The notes under the pieces are model-generated. The model saw nothing but the letters and a program-made list of their open reading frames with translations. It did no database searches and was not told the DNA's origin. From Aeromicrobium wangtongii (GTDB taxonomy: Bacteria; Actinomycetota; Actinomycetes; Propionibacteriales; Nocardioidaceae), in NCBI RefSeq assembly GCF_024584515.1, contig NZ_CP102173.1, positions 3,286,001 to 3,350,000 of the forward strand: 64,000 nucleotides of DNA, written 5' to 3'. Positions 1-8,723 of this stretch are shown here, in pieces; position 1 is the stretch's first letter, and each line of letters opens with the position of its first letter. Position numbers and translations under genes: made by a program.

Positions 1-64
1 CATCACAGCTCGGACACGCGGCTCGACGTCCAGCGTTGAGCCGCGCCCGATCTAGCCTGTCTCG

Positions 65-1396
65 GTGCCGCTGCGCAAGCTCCTGATCGCGGCCCTCGGA
101 TCACTGCTGTTGACCGTGGGCCTGGCTGCTCCTGCCTCGGCGCGCCCGGCCAGGGTGGCGGCCCCGTACGTGACGGCCGCCTCGCCGCACACGCTCACTG
201 TCGAGTGGCCCCAGGTGCGCGGCGCCCGCCGGTACACCGTCCACGTGGCGGCAACTCCCAAGAAGGCGAGCCGGACCACGAAGCGGTCCCACTGGTCCCA
301 CGGCAAGAAGACCAGGCTCAAGATCAAGAACCTGTCCTCGAAGCGGCGCTACTGCTTCACGGTCAAGGCCGTCCGCGGCGGCACGAGCGGCAAGCGCTCG
401 GAGCCGGTCTGCGCGCACACCCTGCGCCGGACCATCAAGCCGGGCGGCCACCGCGTCTCGGTGGCGACCTTCAACGTCTGCGCCGCCGCGGACAACTGCA
501 AGAGGTGGACCAAGAAGCGCGAGAACGCCATCGTGCAGCGCATCGTCGACGCCCGGGCGGACGTCGTCGCGATCCAGGAGATCACCCGCAAGGCGGACAA
601 GCTGGCGTCCCGGCTGGCCAAGCACGGGTACACCCGGTACGCGGCGCCCACCCGCAAGGTCGACGAGGCCATCTACTACCGGACCGCCGTGGCGGACATG
701 GCCGTCACGACCGAGCCGGAGCAGGTGTGTGAGGTCGAGCCCTACGCGGGCGCCGAGGACACCGCCGCGTGGCGTTTCCCGCGGCACTACGACGCGGCGT
801 CCCAGCGCTGGTACGCGTTCCGCACCAGCAGCTGGACCACCGAGGAGCCGGTCTGCCGCGAGCGGAACGCGCCGGTCGAGCACGAAGGGCGCATCGGATC
901 GCCGACCGGCGCGTCCGCGGCGTGGGCGGCGTTGCGGCTCAAGCGCACGGGCCAGACGTACGTGTTCGTCTCGGCGCACCTGTCCCACGGTCGGACCGCG
1001 AAGGACGGGCGGCTGCGCGGACGGGAGACCAAGCAGCTGATCCGCAATGCCGAGCGGATCGCCGGGCCGCTCCCCATCATCTTCATGGGCGACTTCAACT
1101 CCTATCGCGGTGGCCCGGCGGGCGATGCCCCCCGCAAGGAGATGGCCAGGGCGGGCTGGATCGACACCTTCGACGCCTCGGACACCTACACCCGGCCCTA
1201 TGTCAGCAGCTTCAACGGCTGGCGCCCCAAGGTCTCCACGATGAAGCACTGGGGCGGTCACATCGACCGCATCTTCATCCGCCCGTCGATGGGATCGACC
1301 TCGTGGCGGGTCGTCGCCAAGACCAAGAAGCGGCGCTACGTCGGCGTCCAGGCATCGGACCACAACGCGGTGCGGACCACGATCCTGCTGCCCTGA
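65..1396 (+). CDS. Secreted endonuclease/exonuclease/phosphatase-family protein with FN3-like N-domain
   Basis: 443 aa. A Sec signal peptide is visible (MPLRKL, hydrophobic stretch, cleavage after APASA near residue 26). Residues about 30-115 look like a fibronectin type III module, very lysine-rich around residues 70-110. The rest is an EEP (DNase I-like/exonuclease III) fold: a TFNVC strand near residue 137, an IQEI metal-site motif near 176, MGDFN at 341-345 and SDHN at 431-434, which are the usual catalytic Asp/Asn/His positions. It is probably an extracellular nuclease or phosphodiesterase; the substrate cannot be read from sequence. The start is GTG. TAGCCT at 53-58 lies exactly 6 nt upstream and there is no ribosome binding site, so the transcript is probably leaderless. 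Confidence 0.85.
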   Translation: MPLRKLLIAALGSLLLTVGLAAPASARPARVAAPYVTAASPHTLTVEWPQVRGARRYTVHVAATPKKASRTTKRSHWSHGKKTRLKIKNLSSKRRYCFTVKAVRGGTSGKRSEPVCAHTLRRTIKPGGHRVSVATFNVCAAADNCKRWTKKRENAIVQRIVDARADVVAIQEITRKADKLASRLAKHGYTRYAAPTRKVDEAIYYRTAVADMAVTTEPEQVCEVEPYAGAEDTAAWRFPRHYDAASQRWYAFRTSSWTTEEPVCRERNAPVEHEGRIGSPTGASAAWAALRLKRTGQTYVFVSAHLSHGRTAKDGRLRGRETKQLIRNAERIAGPLPIIFMGDFNSYRGGPAGDAPRKEMARAGWIDTFDASDTYTRPYVSSFNGWRPKVSTMKHWGGHIDRIFIRPSMGSTSWRVVAKTKKRRYVGVQASDHNAVRTTILLP

Positions 1397-1433
1397 GCGG
1401 AGCAGACGCTGTGACATCGCGCACACTGGAGTG

Positions 1434-2588
1434 ATGATGCGCTCCTGGCGGGTCATCCCCGCGCTCGTCCTCACCGTCCCCGTGCTCGTCGCGACGCCGG
1501 CCGTCGCGGACCGCCCCGACCTGCGGGTCTCGGTCGTCCAGGACGGGCTCAGCCATCCGTGGGACCTGGCCTTCCTGCCCGACGGGAGGATGCTGGTGAC
1601 CGAGCGGGACTCGCGGCGGCTGAGCCTGGCGACACCCGGTGGCCCGCGCCGCACGGTGCTCACCGCGCCGCGACACATGTGGGCCGCCGGGGAGACCGGC
1701 CTGATGTCGGTCGAGGTCGCCGCCGACTTCGCCCGGAGCCGCGGGATCATCACGTGCCACGGCTATCGCCGGGGCGGCGTGCAGGACGTCCGGGTCGTGC
1801 GGTGGCGGCTCAGCTCGGCCGGCACCTCGGCGTCGTACGTCCGCACACTGGTGTCCGGGCTGCCCTCGACCAGCGGCCGCCACGGCGGCTGCGCCCTGGC
1901 GAAGGGTCCGCGCAACCAGCTGTACATCGGCACCGGCGATGCGGCCACGGGGCGCAATCCGCAGCGCCTGACCTCCGGCGGCGGCAAGGTGCTGCGGGTC
2001 GACGCGACGACCGGACGCCCCGTGGCGTCCAATCCGTTCATCCGCAGCAGCAACCGCATGAAGCAACGCGTGTTCACCTACGGGCACCGCAACGTGCAGG
2101 GTCTGGCGCGGCGCAGCGACGGCACGATGTGGTCGGTCGAGCAGGGCAGCTATCGCGACGACGAGGTCAACCGGCTGGCCAAGAAGGCCAACTACGGCTG
2201 GAACCCGGTGCCCCGGAAGGCCACGGACCCCGCCTACAACGAGGGCGCCGGCTCACCCATGACCGACCACCGCCTGCCGGGCGCTCAACGGGGGGCGCGG
2301 TGGCGGTCCGGGAGCAGCACGGTGGCGGCGAGCGCGGGCGCATTCGTGACCGGCCGCTCGTGGGGCGACTGGAGAGGCGCTCTGGCCGTCTCGGCGTTGA
2401 AGGACACCTCGCTGCGGCTGCTGCGGTTCAGCAAGGGCGGCAGCCTGCGGGGGACGTGGAAGCCGGCCGCGCTCGACGGCAGGTACGGCCGCCTGCGCGG
2501 GGCCGTCGCCGGGCCGGACGGTGCGCTGTACGTGACGACGTCGAACGGGACGAACGACAAGATCCTGCGGGTGACGGCCGGCGGCTGA
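1434..2588 (+). CDS. Secreted PQQ-dependent sugar dehydrogenase-like (GDH/sorbosone) beta-propeller protein
   Basis: About 384 aa with a signal peptide ending near ATPAVA. The mature part begins with a propeller entry typical of the soluble glucose/sorbosone dehydrogenase family (LSHPWDLAFLPDGRMLVTER), followed by KVLRVD, YGHRNVQGLA and EEP-like loops and a final GPDGALYVTT blade. Family members oxidise sugars or related alcohols with PQQ outside the membrane; the substrate is unknown. No PQQ synthesis genes are in the window. It follows the secreted nuclease-like gene by 35 nt on the same strand, and both may be exported together. GTG 1431, ATG 1434 and ATG 1437 are all possible starts; 1434 has CACACT 6 nt upstream. 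Confidence 0.82.
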   Translation: MMRSWRVIPALVLTVPVLVATPAVADRPDLRVSVVQDGLSHPWDLAFLPDGRMLVTERDSRRLSLATPGGPRRTVLTAPRHMWAAGETGLMSVEVAADFARSRGIITCHGYRRGGVQDVRVVRWRLSSAGTSASYVRTLVSGLPSTSGRHGGCALAKGPRNQLYIGTGDAATGRNPQRLTSGGGKVLRVDATTGRPVASNPFIRSSNRMKQRVFTYGHRNVQGLARRSDGTMWSVEQGSYRDDEVNRLAKKANYGWNPVPRKATDPAYNEGAGSPMTDHRLPGAQRGARWRSGSSTVAASAGAFVTGRSWGDWRGALAVSALKDTSLRLLRFSKGGSLRGTWKPAALDGRYGRLRGAVAGPDGALYVTTSNGTNDKILRVTAGG

Positions 2589-2598
2589 GCCGGGCGTC

Positions 2599-3201
2599 TC
2601 AGGCCTGCGTCCCGCTGAGCAGCGCGCGCATCGTGTCGGCGAAGACGCCGACGTCGATCGTCTGGTCGAGCGAGCGCAGCGTGCCCAGGCCGATGCCCAG
2701 GCTGAGCAGCGCCGTGGCCGCCTGGTCGGCGTCGACTCCCTCGATGCCGGCCTCGGCGGTGACCTGCCGGACCAGGTCGGCGATCGCGACGCGGATCGCG
2801 CGGTGCCGCTTGACCAGCTCGGTGGCCACATAGGTGCTCTGCCGGGCGATGGCGCCGAACTCGACCTCGAGAGCCGTCCAACGCGGCTGTCCGAGCCCTT
2901 CGCGAGCCCAGGCAGAGAATGCCTCGATGCGTCCGTCCAGATCGGTGTCCTGCGTGAACGCACGGACCACGCCGATGATCTGCTCCTCGTGGATGCTGTC
3001 GAGCACCGCCATGCAGAGCTCTTCCTTGCCGGCGAAGTTGGAGTACACCGCACCCTTGGAGAAGCCGGCCCGCAGCGCGACCTTGTCCAGCGAGGTCGCG
3101 TTGTAGCCGTCGGCCAGGAACATCTCCCGGGCCACGGCGATCAGCGCCTCCCGCGTCTGCGCCTGGCGCTGCGCCCGGCTGACCTTGATGTTGCTCGACA
3201 C
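2599..3201 (-). CDS. TetR/AcrR-family transcriptional regulator
   Basis: 200 aa. The N-terminal TetR DNA-binding helix-turn-helix spans about residues 10-57 (TREALIAVAREMFLADGYNATSLDKVA..., with GFSKGAVYSNFAGKEEL as recognition region). The C-terminal ligand domain is not assignable to a ligand. The start is GTG, with GAGGAG upstream. The gene is divergent from the flavin monooxygenase at 3277, and a perfect palindrome lies between them, so it probably represses that gene and perhaps itself. The palindrome motif recurs at 60691-60735, so a second target is possible. The 3' end is convergent with the sugar-dehydrogenase-like gene, 10 nt away. Confidence 0.9.
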   Translation of the reverse strand: MSSNIKVSRAQRQAQTREALIAVAREMFLADGYNATSLDKVALRAGFSKGAVYSNFAGKEELCMAVLDSIHEEQIIGVVRAFTQDTDLDGRIEAFSAWAREGLGQPRWTALEVEFGAIARQSTYVATELVKRHRAIRVAIADLVRQVTAEAGIEGVDADQAATALLSLGIGLGTLRSLDQTIDVGVFADTMRALLSGTQA

Positions 3202-3252
3202 ACCTGCTCCTCGTCCGGCGGATCCGTGTTCCGGATGCCTCTTGCATCATAC

Positions 3253-3273
3253 TCAGATACCGCTAGTATCTGA
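3253..3273. promoter_or_regulatory. Palindromic TetR operator overlapping the -10 box of the monooxygenase
   Basis: Perfect inverted repeat TCAGATAC-cgcta-GTATCTGA. The right arm contains TAGTAT (3264-3269), which sits 7 nt before the GTG at 3277 and would serve as the -10 box of a leaderless transcript. Bound repressor would block RNA polymerase directly. Confidence 0.65.
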
Positions 3274-3276
3274 AAT

Positions 3277-4743
3277 GTGATCTCCAAGGACATCGTCATC
3301 ATCGGCACCGGGTTCTCCGGCATGGGCATGGCCATGAAGCTACGCGCATCCGGCCGCGAGGACTTCGTGATCCTCGAGAAGGCGCAGGACGTCGGCGGAA
3401 CCTGGCGCGACAACACCTATCCCGGGTGCGAGTGCGACATCCCCAGCCACATGTACTCCTTCTCCTACGAGCTCAACGCCGACTGGAGCAAGAGCTTCTC
3501 CGGGCAGGAGGAGATCTGGTCGTACATGCGCAACGTCGCCGACGAGCAGGGCATCCGGCCGTACATCGACTTCGGTGTCGAGGTCACGGGGGCGTCGTGG
3601 GACGAGAGCCGCCAGCGCTGGACGGTCCGCACCGCCGGCGGCGAGGACTACGAGGCCCGCTTCGTGGTCGCCGGGGTCGGCGGGCTGCACATCCCCAACA
3701 TCCCCGAGATCACCGGGGCCGAGACGTTCGAGGGGCCACGCTTCCACTCCGCGACCTGGGACCACTCGATCGACCTGGCGGGCAAGAAGGTCGTCGTGAT
3801 CGGCACCGGCGCCAGCGCGATCCAGTTCATCCCGATCATCGCGCAGGAGGTCGGCCAGCTGACGGTCTTCCAGCGCACTCCCCCGTGGGTGCTGCCCAAG
3901 AACGACAAGCCGATGCCCGAGTGGCGCAAGAAGCTGTTCGCGAAGGTCCCCGCGGCGCAGCGGATCTACCGCGATGCCCTCTACTGGGGCCTGGAGGCGC
4001 GGGCGATCGCGTTCAACGGCCACCTGAACGTCCTGCCGTTCGCCGAGAAGATCGTCACGCGACAGCTGGAGAAGAAGATCCCCGATCCCGAGCTGCGGGC
4101 CAAGCTGACGCCGGACTACCGGCTGGGCTGCAAGCGGGTCCTGCAGTCCAACACGTACTACCCGACGTTCCTGCGCGACAACGTCGAGCTGAGCACCGAC
4201 GGCGTCGCCGAGATCGTCAGCGACGGCGTCATCGACGGCAATGGCGTCAAGCACGAGGCCGATGTCATCATCTACGGCACCGGCTTCCACGTCATCGACG
4301 CCTTCGACTACCTCGACATCAAGGGCCGCGACGGCGTCGACCTGGCGGCCCAGTTCCGCGAGAACGGCGTCGAGACGTACATGGGCATCATGGTCAACGG
4401 CTTCCCGAACCTGGCGTTCATGCTGGGACCCAACACGGCGCTGGGCCACAACTCGGTGGTGTTCATGATCGAGCAGCAGACCAAGTTCATCATCCGGCTG
4501 CTCGACGAGCTGGACGCCCGTGGCGCGGCCGCGGCCGAGCCGACGTGGAAGGCCCAGAGCGAGTTCAACGAGGAGATCCAGCGCCTCGTCGAGAAGGGCA
4601 TCTGGACGCAGGGCGGCTGCACCAGCTGGTACCTGGACAGCCACGGCAAGAACCGCACCATCTGGCCGAAGTTCACCTTCCAGTACTGGTGGGAGACCCG
4701 CAAGGTCGACCCCGCCGCCTTTGCCTGGGAACGCGCTGCCTGA
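3277..4743 (+). CDS. Flavin-containing monooxygenase, Baeyer-Villiger type
   Basis: 488 aa. It has an N-terminal FAD-binding dinucleotide fold (IIGTGFSGMGMA, residues 8-20), a second NADPH-binding fold (VVIGTGASAIQF, about 173-184), and between them FEGPRFHSATWD (151-162), which matches the FxGxxxHxxxW(P/D) fingerprint of type I Baeyer-Villiger monooxygenases. The late GTGFH segment near 335 is also typical. Expected reaction: NADPH- and O2-dependent oxygenation of a ketone to an ester or lactone, possibly a cyclic or steroid-like ketone; substrate not determinable. A divergent TetR gene and an operator suggest substrate induction. No ribosome binding site precedes the GTG start, consistent with a leaderless mRNA. 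Confidence 0.88.
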   Translation: MISKDIVIIGTGFSGMGMAMKLRASGREDFVILEKAQDVGGTWRDNTYPGCECDIPSHMYSFSYELNADWSKSFSGQEEIWSYMRNVADEQGIRPYIDFGVEVTGASWDESRQRWTVRTAGGEDYEARFVVAGVGGLHIPNIPEITGAETFEGPRFHSATWDHSIDLAGKKVVVIGTGASAIQFIPIIAQEVGQLTVFQRTPPWVLPKNDKPMPEWRKKLFAKVPAAQRIYRDALYWGLEARAIAFNGHLNVLPFAEKIVTRQLEKKIPDPELRAKLTPDYRLGCKRVLQSNTYYPTFLRDNVELSTDGVAEIVSDGVIDGNGVKHEADVIIYGTGFHVIDAFDYLDIKGRDGVDLAAQFRENGVETYMGIMVNGFPNLAFMLGPNTALGHNSVVFMIEQQTKFIIRLLDELDARGAAAAEPTWKAQSEFNEEIQRLVEKGIWTQGGCTSWYLDSHGKNRTIWPKFTFQYWWETRKVDPAAFAWERAA

Positions 4744-4755
4744 CCCACCTCCCCC

Positions 4756-4815
4756 CTGAGTGCGACGTTCTCCACGCGGTCCCCGCGTGAGCGGTGCAGG
4801 AAACGTCCCACTCAG
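4756..4815. terminator. Nested bidirectional hairpin between convergent genes
   Basis: Outer arms CTGAGTGCGACGTT (4756-4769) and AACGTCCCACTCAG (4802-4815) pair with one mismatch. Inside the loop a second perfect 7-bp stem, CACGCGG/CCGCGTG (4773-4789), forms. The hairpin lies between the monooxygenase stop and the helicase stop and has no clear T-run. Confidence 0.6.
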
Positions 4816-4827
4816 CGGGGAGGGGGG

Positions 4828-7377
4828 TCAGCGGGGGCCGACGTCCGTCACGGTCACGGCGGCCTCGCCGATCTCGTCGCTGCGGGCCAGGTCGACCGTC
4901 GCGCTGATGCCCCAGTCGCGGTCGCCCTCGGGATCGTCGAAGGTCTGCCGGACGGTCCACGTCTCCGGGCCCTCCTCGACCATGAACAGCTCGGGCCCAC
5001 GTGATCCGGGACCGGTGCCGATGTTGGTCGCGAATCCCGACTCGGCCGGGTACTCCTCGCGGTATGCGGCCATCGCCGCCTGCCAGGCCTCGGCGTCCCA
5101 CTCGGAGTCCGGCTCGAGCGCGGCGAGCTCGGTCCAGCGGCCGAAGGCGGCCAGCTCGACCCGGCGGAACATCGCATTGCGCACCAGCACCCGGAAGGCC
5201 CGGGTGTTGCCGGTGACGGGGCGCGGCGTCTCGCTGGCCATCGCCTGCGGCCGCACCTCCAGGGGGTCGACGCCCGGGGCGATGAGCTGCTCCCACTCGT
5301 CCAGCAGCGAGGAGTCGGTCTGACGGACGAGCTCGCCGAGCCACTCGGTGAGGTCCTCCAGCTCGGTGTTGCGGGCCTTCTCCGGCACGGTGCGCCCCAG
5401 CGTCTTGTAGACGTCCGACAGGTAGCGCAGAACCAGGCCCTCCGAGCGGGCGAGCTGGTAGTCGCCGATCAGCTCGGAGAACGTCATCGCGCGCTCCCAC
5501 ATCTCGCGCACGACCGACTTGGGTCGCAGCTCGTGGTCGGCGACCCACGGGTGCCCGCCGCGGTAGGTCTCGTAGGCCGCGGTCAGCAGCTCCTCGAGCG
5601 GCTTGGGCCAGGTGATCTCCTCGAGCAGCTCCATCCGCTCGTCGTACTCGATGCCGTCCATCTTCATCTCGTTGATCGCCTCCCCGCGGGCCCGGTGGCG
5701 CTGGGCGTTGAGGATCGGCCGCGGGTCGTCGAGCGTCGCCTCGATGACCGACACGACGTCGAGCGCGTACGTCGGCGACTCCCGGTCCAGCAGCTCGAGC
5801 GCCGCGACGGCGAACGGGGACAGCGGCTGGTTGAGCGCGAAGTTGGCCTGCAGATCGATCGTCAGCTGCAGCGTGCGGCCCTCCTCGTCAGGCGGGTCGA
5901 TGCGCTCGACGACCCCGCCGGCCAGCAGGGCCTCGATGATCTCGTCGACCTGCGCCAGCATGCGGTCCTGCGCCTCCTCGGTCTCCCCGCTCTCGCGCAG
6001 CAGGTGCTCGAGGGCCGCCCGCGCGTCGCCGGGTCGCGAGATGACGTCCAGCACCATCGCGTGGCTGACCTTCATGCGTGAGTGGAGCGGCTCGGGGGTG
6101 CCGGTCGAGAGCTTCTCGAACGTGCCCTGCCCCCAGGACACGAATCCCTCCTGGGGCTTCTTGCGGTTGATGCGCTTGAGCTTCTTGGGGTCGTCGCCGG
6201 CCTTGCGGACCAGGCGCGCGTTCTCGATCTCGTGATCGGGGGCCTCGACCACGACGTGCCCGATCGTGTCGTAGCCGGCCCGGCCGGCTCGGCCGGCGAT
6301 CTGCTGGAACTCGCGGACCTGCAGCTGCCGCTGGCGGGTGCCGTCGTACTTGGACAGTCCGCTGAACAGCACGGTGCGGATCGGGACGTTGATGCCCACG
6401 CCCAGCGTGTCGGTGCCGCACACGACCTTCAGCAGTCCCTGCTGCGTCAGCGTCTCGACCAGGCGGCGGTAGCGCGGCAGCATGCCGGCGTGGTGGACGC
6501 CGACGCCCATCCGGATGAGTCGCGACAGCGTCTTGCCGAATGCCGAGGAGAATCGGAAGTCCCCCAGCGCGTCGGCGATCGTGTCGCGCTCCTCGCGGGT
6601 CGCCACCTTGATGCTGGTCAGCGCCTGCGCGCGCTCCAGCGCCGACACCTGCGTGAAGTGGACGACGTAGACGGGCGTCTGGCCGGTCTCGATGAGCTGC
6701 TCGAGGGTCTCCTGCACGGGGGTCGTGACGTACTCGCTGACCAGCGGTACGGGGCGCTCGGTGGACGACACGACCGTCGTCTCGCGACCGGTGCGCCGGG
6801 TCAGGTCCGCCTCGAGCCTCGTGGTGTCGCCGAGCGTGGCCGACATCAGCAGGAACTGCGCCTTCGGGAGCTCGATGAGCGGGACCTGCCACGCCCAGCC
6901 TCGCTCCGGATCTGCGTAGAAGTGGAACTCGTCCATCACGACCAGGCCGATGTCGGCCTCGGCGCCCTCGCGAAGTGCCATGTTCGCCAGGATCTCGGCG
7001 GTCGCGGCGATGATCGGGGCGTCGGCGTTGACCGCCGCGTCGCCGGTGACCATGCCCACGTTCTCGGCCCCGAAGATCTCGCACAGGTCGAAGAATTTCT
7101 CACTCACCAGGGCCTTGATCGGTGCGGTGTAGACACTGCACTCCCCGCGCGCGAGCGCTGCCGCCATCGCGCCGGTCGCCACGAGGCTCTTGCCCGAGCC
7201 GGTGGGGGTGGCAAGGATGACGTTGTTGCCTGCGACGCACTCCAGGATCGCCTCGTCCTGGGCGGGATACATCGTGATGCCGCGGGACTCGACCCACTCG
7301 GCGACGGCTTCGTAGACCGCATCCTCATCGGTGGTGACACCCTTGGGCAGCAGATCGACGAGACGCATGGTCGCCAT
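4828..7377 (-). CDS. DEAD/DEAH-box RNA/DNA helicase with C-terminal DUF3516
   Basis: About 849 aa. The Ski2-like superfamily 2 core has Walker A ATPTGSGKS, motif Ia APIKALVSEKF, DEFH in place of DEAD/H as Walker B, motif III SATLGD, then the second RecA domain with GVGINVPIRTVLFSGL and the QIAGRAGRAG arginine-finger motif VI. The remaining ~400 aa match the actinobacterial DUF3516 extension. Probable ATP-dependent helicase acting on structured RNA or DNA; cellular role unknown. ATG 7377 has GGAGG only 4 nt upstream. ATG 7368 is an alternative, with GACAAT 7 nt before it. It is transcribed divergently from the MDR gene at 7461 and ends facing the monooxygenase. Confidence 0.88.
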   Translation of the reverse strand: MATMRLVDLLPKGVTTDEDAVYEAVAEWVESRGITMYPAQDEAILECVAGNNVILATPTGSGKSLVATGAMAAALARGECSVYTAPIKALVSEKFFDLCEIFGAENVGMVTGDAAVNADAPIIAATAEILANMALREGAEADIGLVVMDEFHFYADPERGWAWQVPLIELPKAQFLLMSATLGDTTRLEADLTRRTGRETTVVSSTERPVPLVSEYVTTPVQETLEQLIETGQTPVYVVHFTQVSALERAQALTSIKVATREERDTIADALGDFRFSSAFGKTLSRLIRMGVGVHHAGMLPRYRRLVETLTQQGLLKVVCGTDTLGVGINVPIRTVLFSGLSKYDGTRQRQLQVREFQQIAGRAGRAGYDTIGHVVVEAPDHEIENARLVRKAGDDPKKLKRINRKKPQEGFVSWGQGTFEKLSTGTPEPLHSRMKVSHAMVLDVISRPGDARAALEHLLRESGETEEAQDRMLAQVDEIIEALLAGGVVERIDPPDEEGRTLQLTIDLQANFALNQPLSPFAVAALELLDRESPTYALDVVSVIEATLDDPRPILNAQRHRARGEAINEMKMDGIEYDERMELLEEITWPKPLEELLTAAYETYRGGHPWVADHELRPKSVVREMWERAMTFSELIGDYQLARSEGLVLRYLSDVYKTLGRTVPEKARNTELEDLTEWLGELVRQTDSSLLDEWEQLIAPGVDPLEVRPQAMASETPRPVTGNTRAFRVLVRNAMFRRVELAAFGRWTELAALEPDSEWDAEAWQAAMAAYREEYPAESGFATNIGTGPGSRGPELFMVEEGPETWTVRQTFDDPEGDRDWGISATVDLARSDEIGEAAVTVTDVGPR

Positions 7378-7428
7378 TGTCCTCCGGCCATCCGGGCCGT
7401 GGACGCGCGCCACCCGCGAATTCCCTAA

Positions 7429-7440
7429 GCAAGCGCTTAC
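7429..7440. promoter_or_regulatory. Possible TetR-type operator
   Basis: GCAAGCGCTTAC contains the perfect 8-bp palindrome AAGCGCTT with outer G/C matches. It sits in the intergenic space between the divergent helicase and MDR genes, 9 nt before a TATCGT -10 box (7449-7454). The core resembles operators of some actinobacterial TetR lipid-catabolism regulators, but no cognate regulator is adjacent. Confidence 0.35.
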
Positions 7441-7460
7441 CGATGCGCTATCGTCGGGCC

Positions 7461-8420
7461 ATGAAGGCGATCCAGATCACATCCCTTGACGGACCCGCAG
7501 CGGTCGAGCTCCTCGACGTCCCCGAGCCCGTGCCGGGCGACGGCCAGGTGCTGATCCGCGTGCACGCGGCCGGCGTCGCGTTCCCGGAGGTGCTGCAGAG
7601 CCGCGGGCTCTACCAGATGAAGCCCGAGCTGCCGTTCACGCCGGGCGCCGAGATCGCCGGCGAGGTGGTCAGCGCCCCGGAGGGCTCCGGCCTCGTCCCC
7701 GGCGACCGCGTCGCGGCCCTGTGCCTGCTGGGCGGCTTCGCCGAGCTGGCCGTCGCACCGGCCACCGAGACGTTCAAGCTGCCCGACAACGTGTCGTACG
7801 AGCAGGGCGCCTCGATCATCTTCAACTACGGGACGGCCTACTTCGCCCTCGTCGAGCGCGGCAAGCTGCAGCCCGGCGAGTCGGTCCTCGTGCAGGGGGC
7901 GGCCGGCGGCATCGGGACGGCGGCGATCCAGGTCGCGAAGGCATTCGGCGCCGGTCGCGTCGTGGCCGTGACCTCGACCGTCGAGAAGGGCGCGGTCGCC
8001 CTCGAGGCCGGGGCGGACGAGTTCGTGCTCGCCGACGGCTTCAAGGACGCCGTCGTGGCCGGCGGCAAGGTCGACATCGTGGTCGACCCGGTCGGCGGCG
8101 ACCGGTTCACCGACTCGCTGCGCTGCCTGGCCGATGACGGCCGCGTGCTGGTCATCGGCTTCACCGCCGGCGAGATCCCGACGGTCAAGGTCAACCGCCT
8201 GCTGCTGAACAACATCTCGGTGGTCGGCGTCGGCTGGGGCGCGTACGTCCTGGCCCGCCCAGGGCACATCGCCGGCGAGTGGGACGCCCTCACGCCGCAC
8301 CTCGAGAGCGGGGCCCTGCGTCCGGTCGTGGGGCCGACGTTCCCGCTCGCCGAGGCGTCCGCCGCGCTGCTGACGCTCGACGAGCGCCGCGCAACCGGCA
8401 AGGTGCTGCTGACCATCTGA
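7461..8420 (+). CDS. Zinc-free MDR oxidoreductase, NADPH:quinone reductase-like
   Basis: 319 aa. It has the GroES-like N-domain (ITSLDGPAAVELLDVPEPVPGDGQ) and a Rossmann domain with VLVQGAAGGIGTAAIQVAKA (about residues 141-160). The zinc-ligand cysteines of alcohol dehydrogenases are missing, and VDIVVDPVGGDRF plus GRVLVIGFTAG are typical of the quinone oxidoreductase/YhdH-like branch. Expected to reduce quinones or enones with NADPH; the physiological substrate is unknown. TATCGT at 7449-7454 lies exactly 6 nt before the ATG and no ribosome binding site exists, indicating leaderless transcription. A possible operator sits just upstream. Confidence 0.85.
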   Translation: MKAIQITSLDGPAAVELLDVPEPVPGDGQVLIRVHAAGVAFPEVLQSRGLYQMKPELPFTPGAEIAGEVVSAPEGSGLVPGDRVAALCLLGGFAELAVAPATETFKLPDNVSYEQGASIIFNYGTAYFALVERGKLQPGESVLVQGAAGGIGTAAIQVAKAFGAGRVVAVTSTVEKGAVALEAGADEFVLADGFKDAVVAGGKVDIVVDPVGGDRFTDSLRCLADDGRVLVIGFTAGEIPTVKVNRLLLNNISVVGVGWGAYVLARPGHIAGEWDALTPHLESGALRPVVGPTFPLAEASAALLTLDERRATGKVLLTI

Positions 8421-8429
8421 CCCACACCG

Positions 8430-8559
8430 CCGACGCGTGGGTTACGCACGCCGACGCGTGGCTTACGCACGCCGACGCGTGGGTTGCGCTCAGCACAACC
8501 CACGCGTCGCGGTTCACAACCCACGCGTCGCGGTTCACAACTCACGCGTCAGCGTTCGC
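8430..8559. repeat. Mirrored array of six 21-bp repeats with an MluI-site core
   Basis: Three direct copies of a 21-bp unit (core CGACGCGTGGGTT at 8431, 8452, 8473) are followed by three copies in inverted orientation (core AACCCACGCGTCG at 8497, 8518, 8539). Copy 2 has one core change and copy 6 two. The array is symmetric about position 8491 and the period is 21 bp throughout, that is two helical turns. It starts 10 nt after the MDR stop codon. It could fold as a large hairpin (terminator) or bind protein on one DNA face. No CRISPR features are present. Confidence 0.9.
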
Positions 8560-8668
8560 TGTCGAGCATCGCCATCTGCTCGGCGGCGTAGCGCGTCCCG
8601 GCGACCTTGTCGGCGGGCATCGCGGCCTCGATCGCAGCGAGCTGGTCGGCGGTCAACGTCACGTCCGC
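8549..8668 (-). pseudogene. C-terminal remnant of an aldo/keto reductase
   Basis: The minus strand encodes about 38 residues (VTLTADQLAAIEAAMPADKV then GTRYAAEQMAMLDSER and a stop). This resembles the last helix and tail of bacterial aldo/keto reductases. Nothing upstream continues the family, because the DUF2461 gene and its promoter occupy that space, so about 280 residues are missing. The stop codon lies inside the sixth repeat of the array. Most likely a decaying gene fragment left by a deletion. Confidence 0.6.
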
Positions 8669-8723
8669 TGCGCCCCAGGCTCTCGGTGGCCACGACCTGC
8701 GCGCCTGACCGTATGGTCGGTAC

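Noticed and set aside
8430-8559. CRISPR array
   Set aside because: 21-bp units without spacers and in opposite orientations; no cas genes. Best described as a mirrored repeat.
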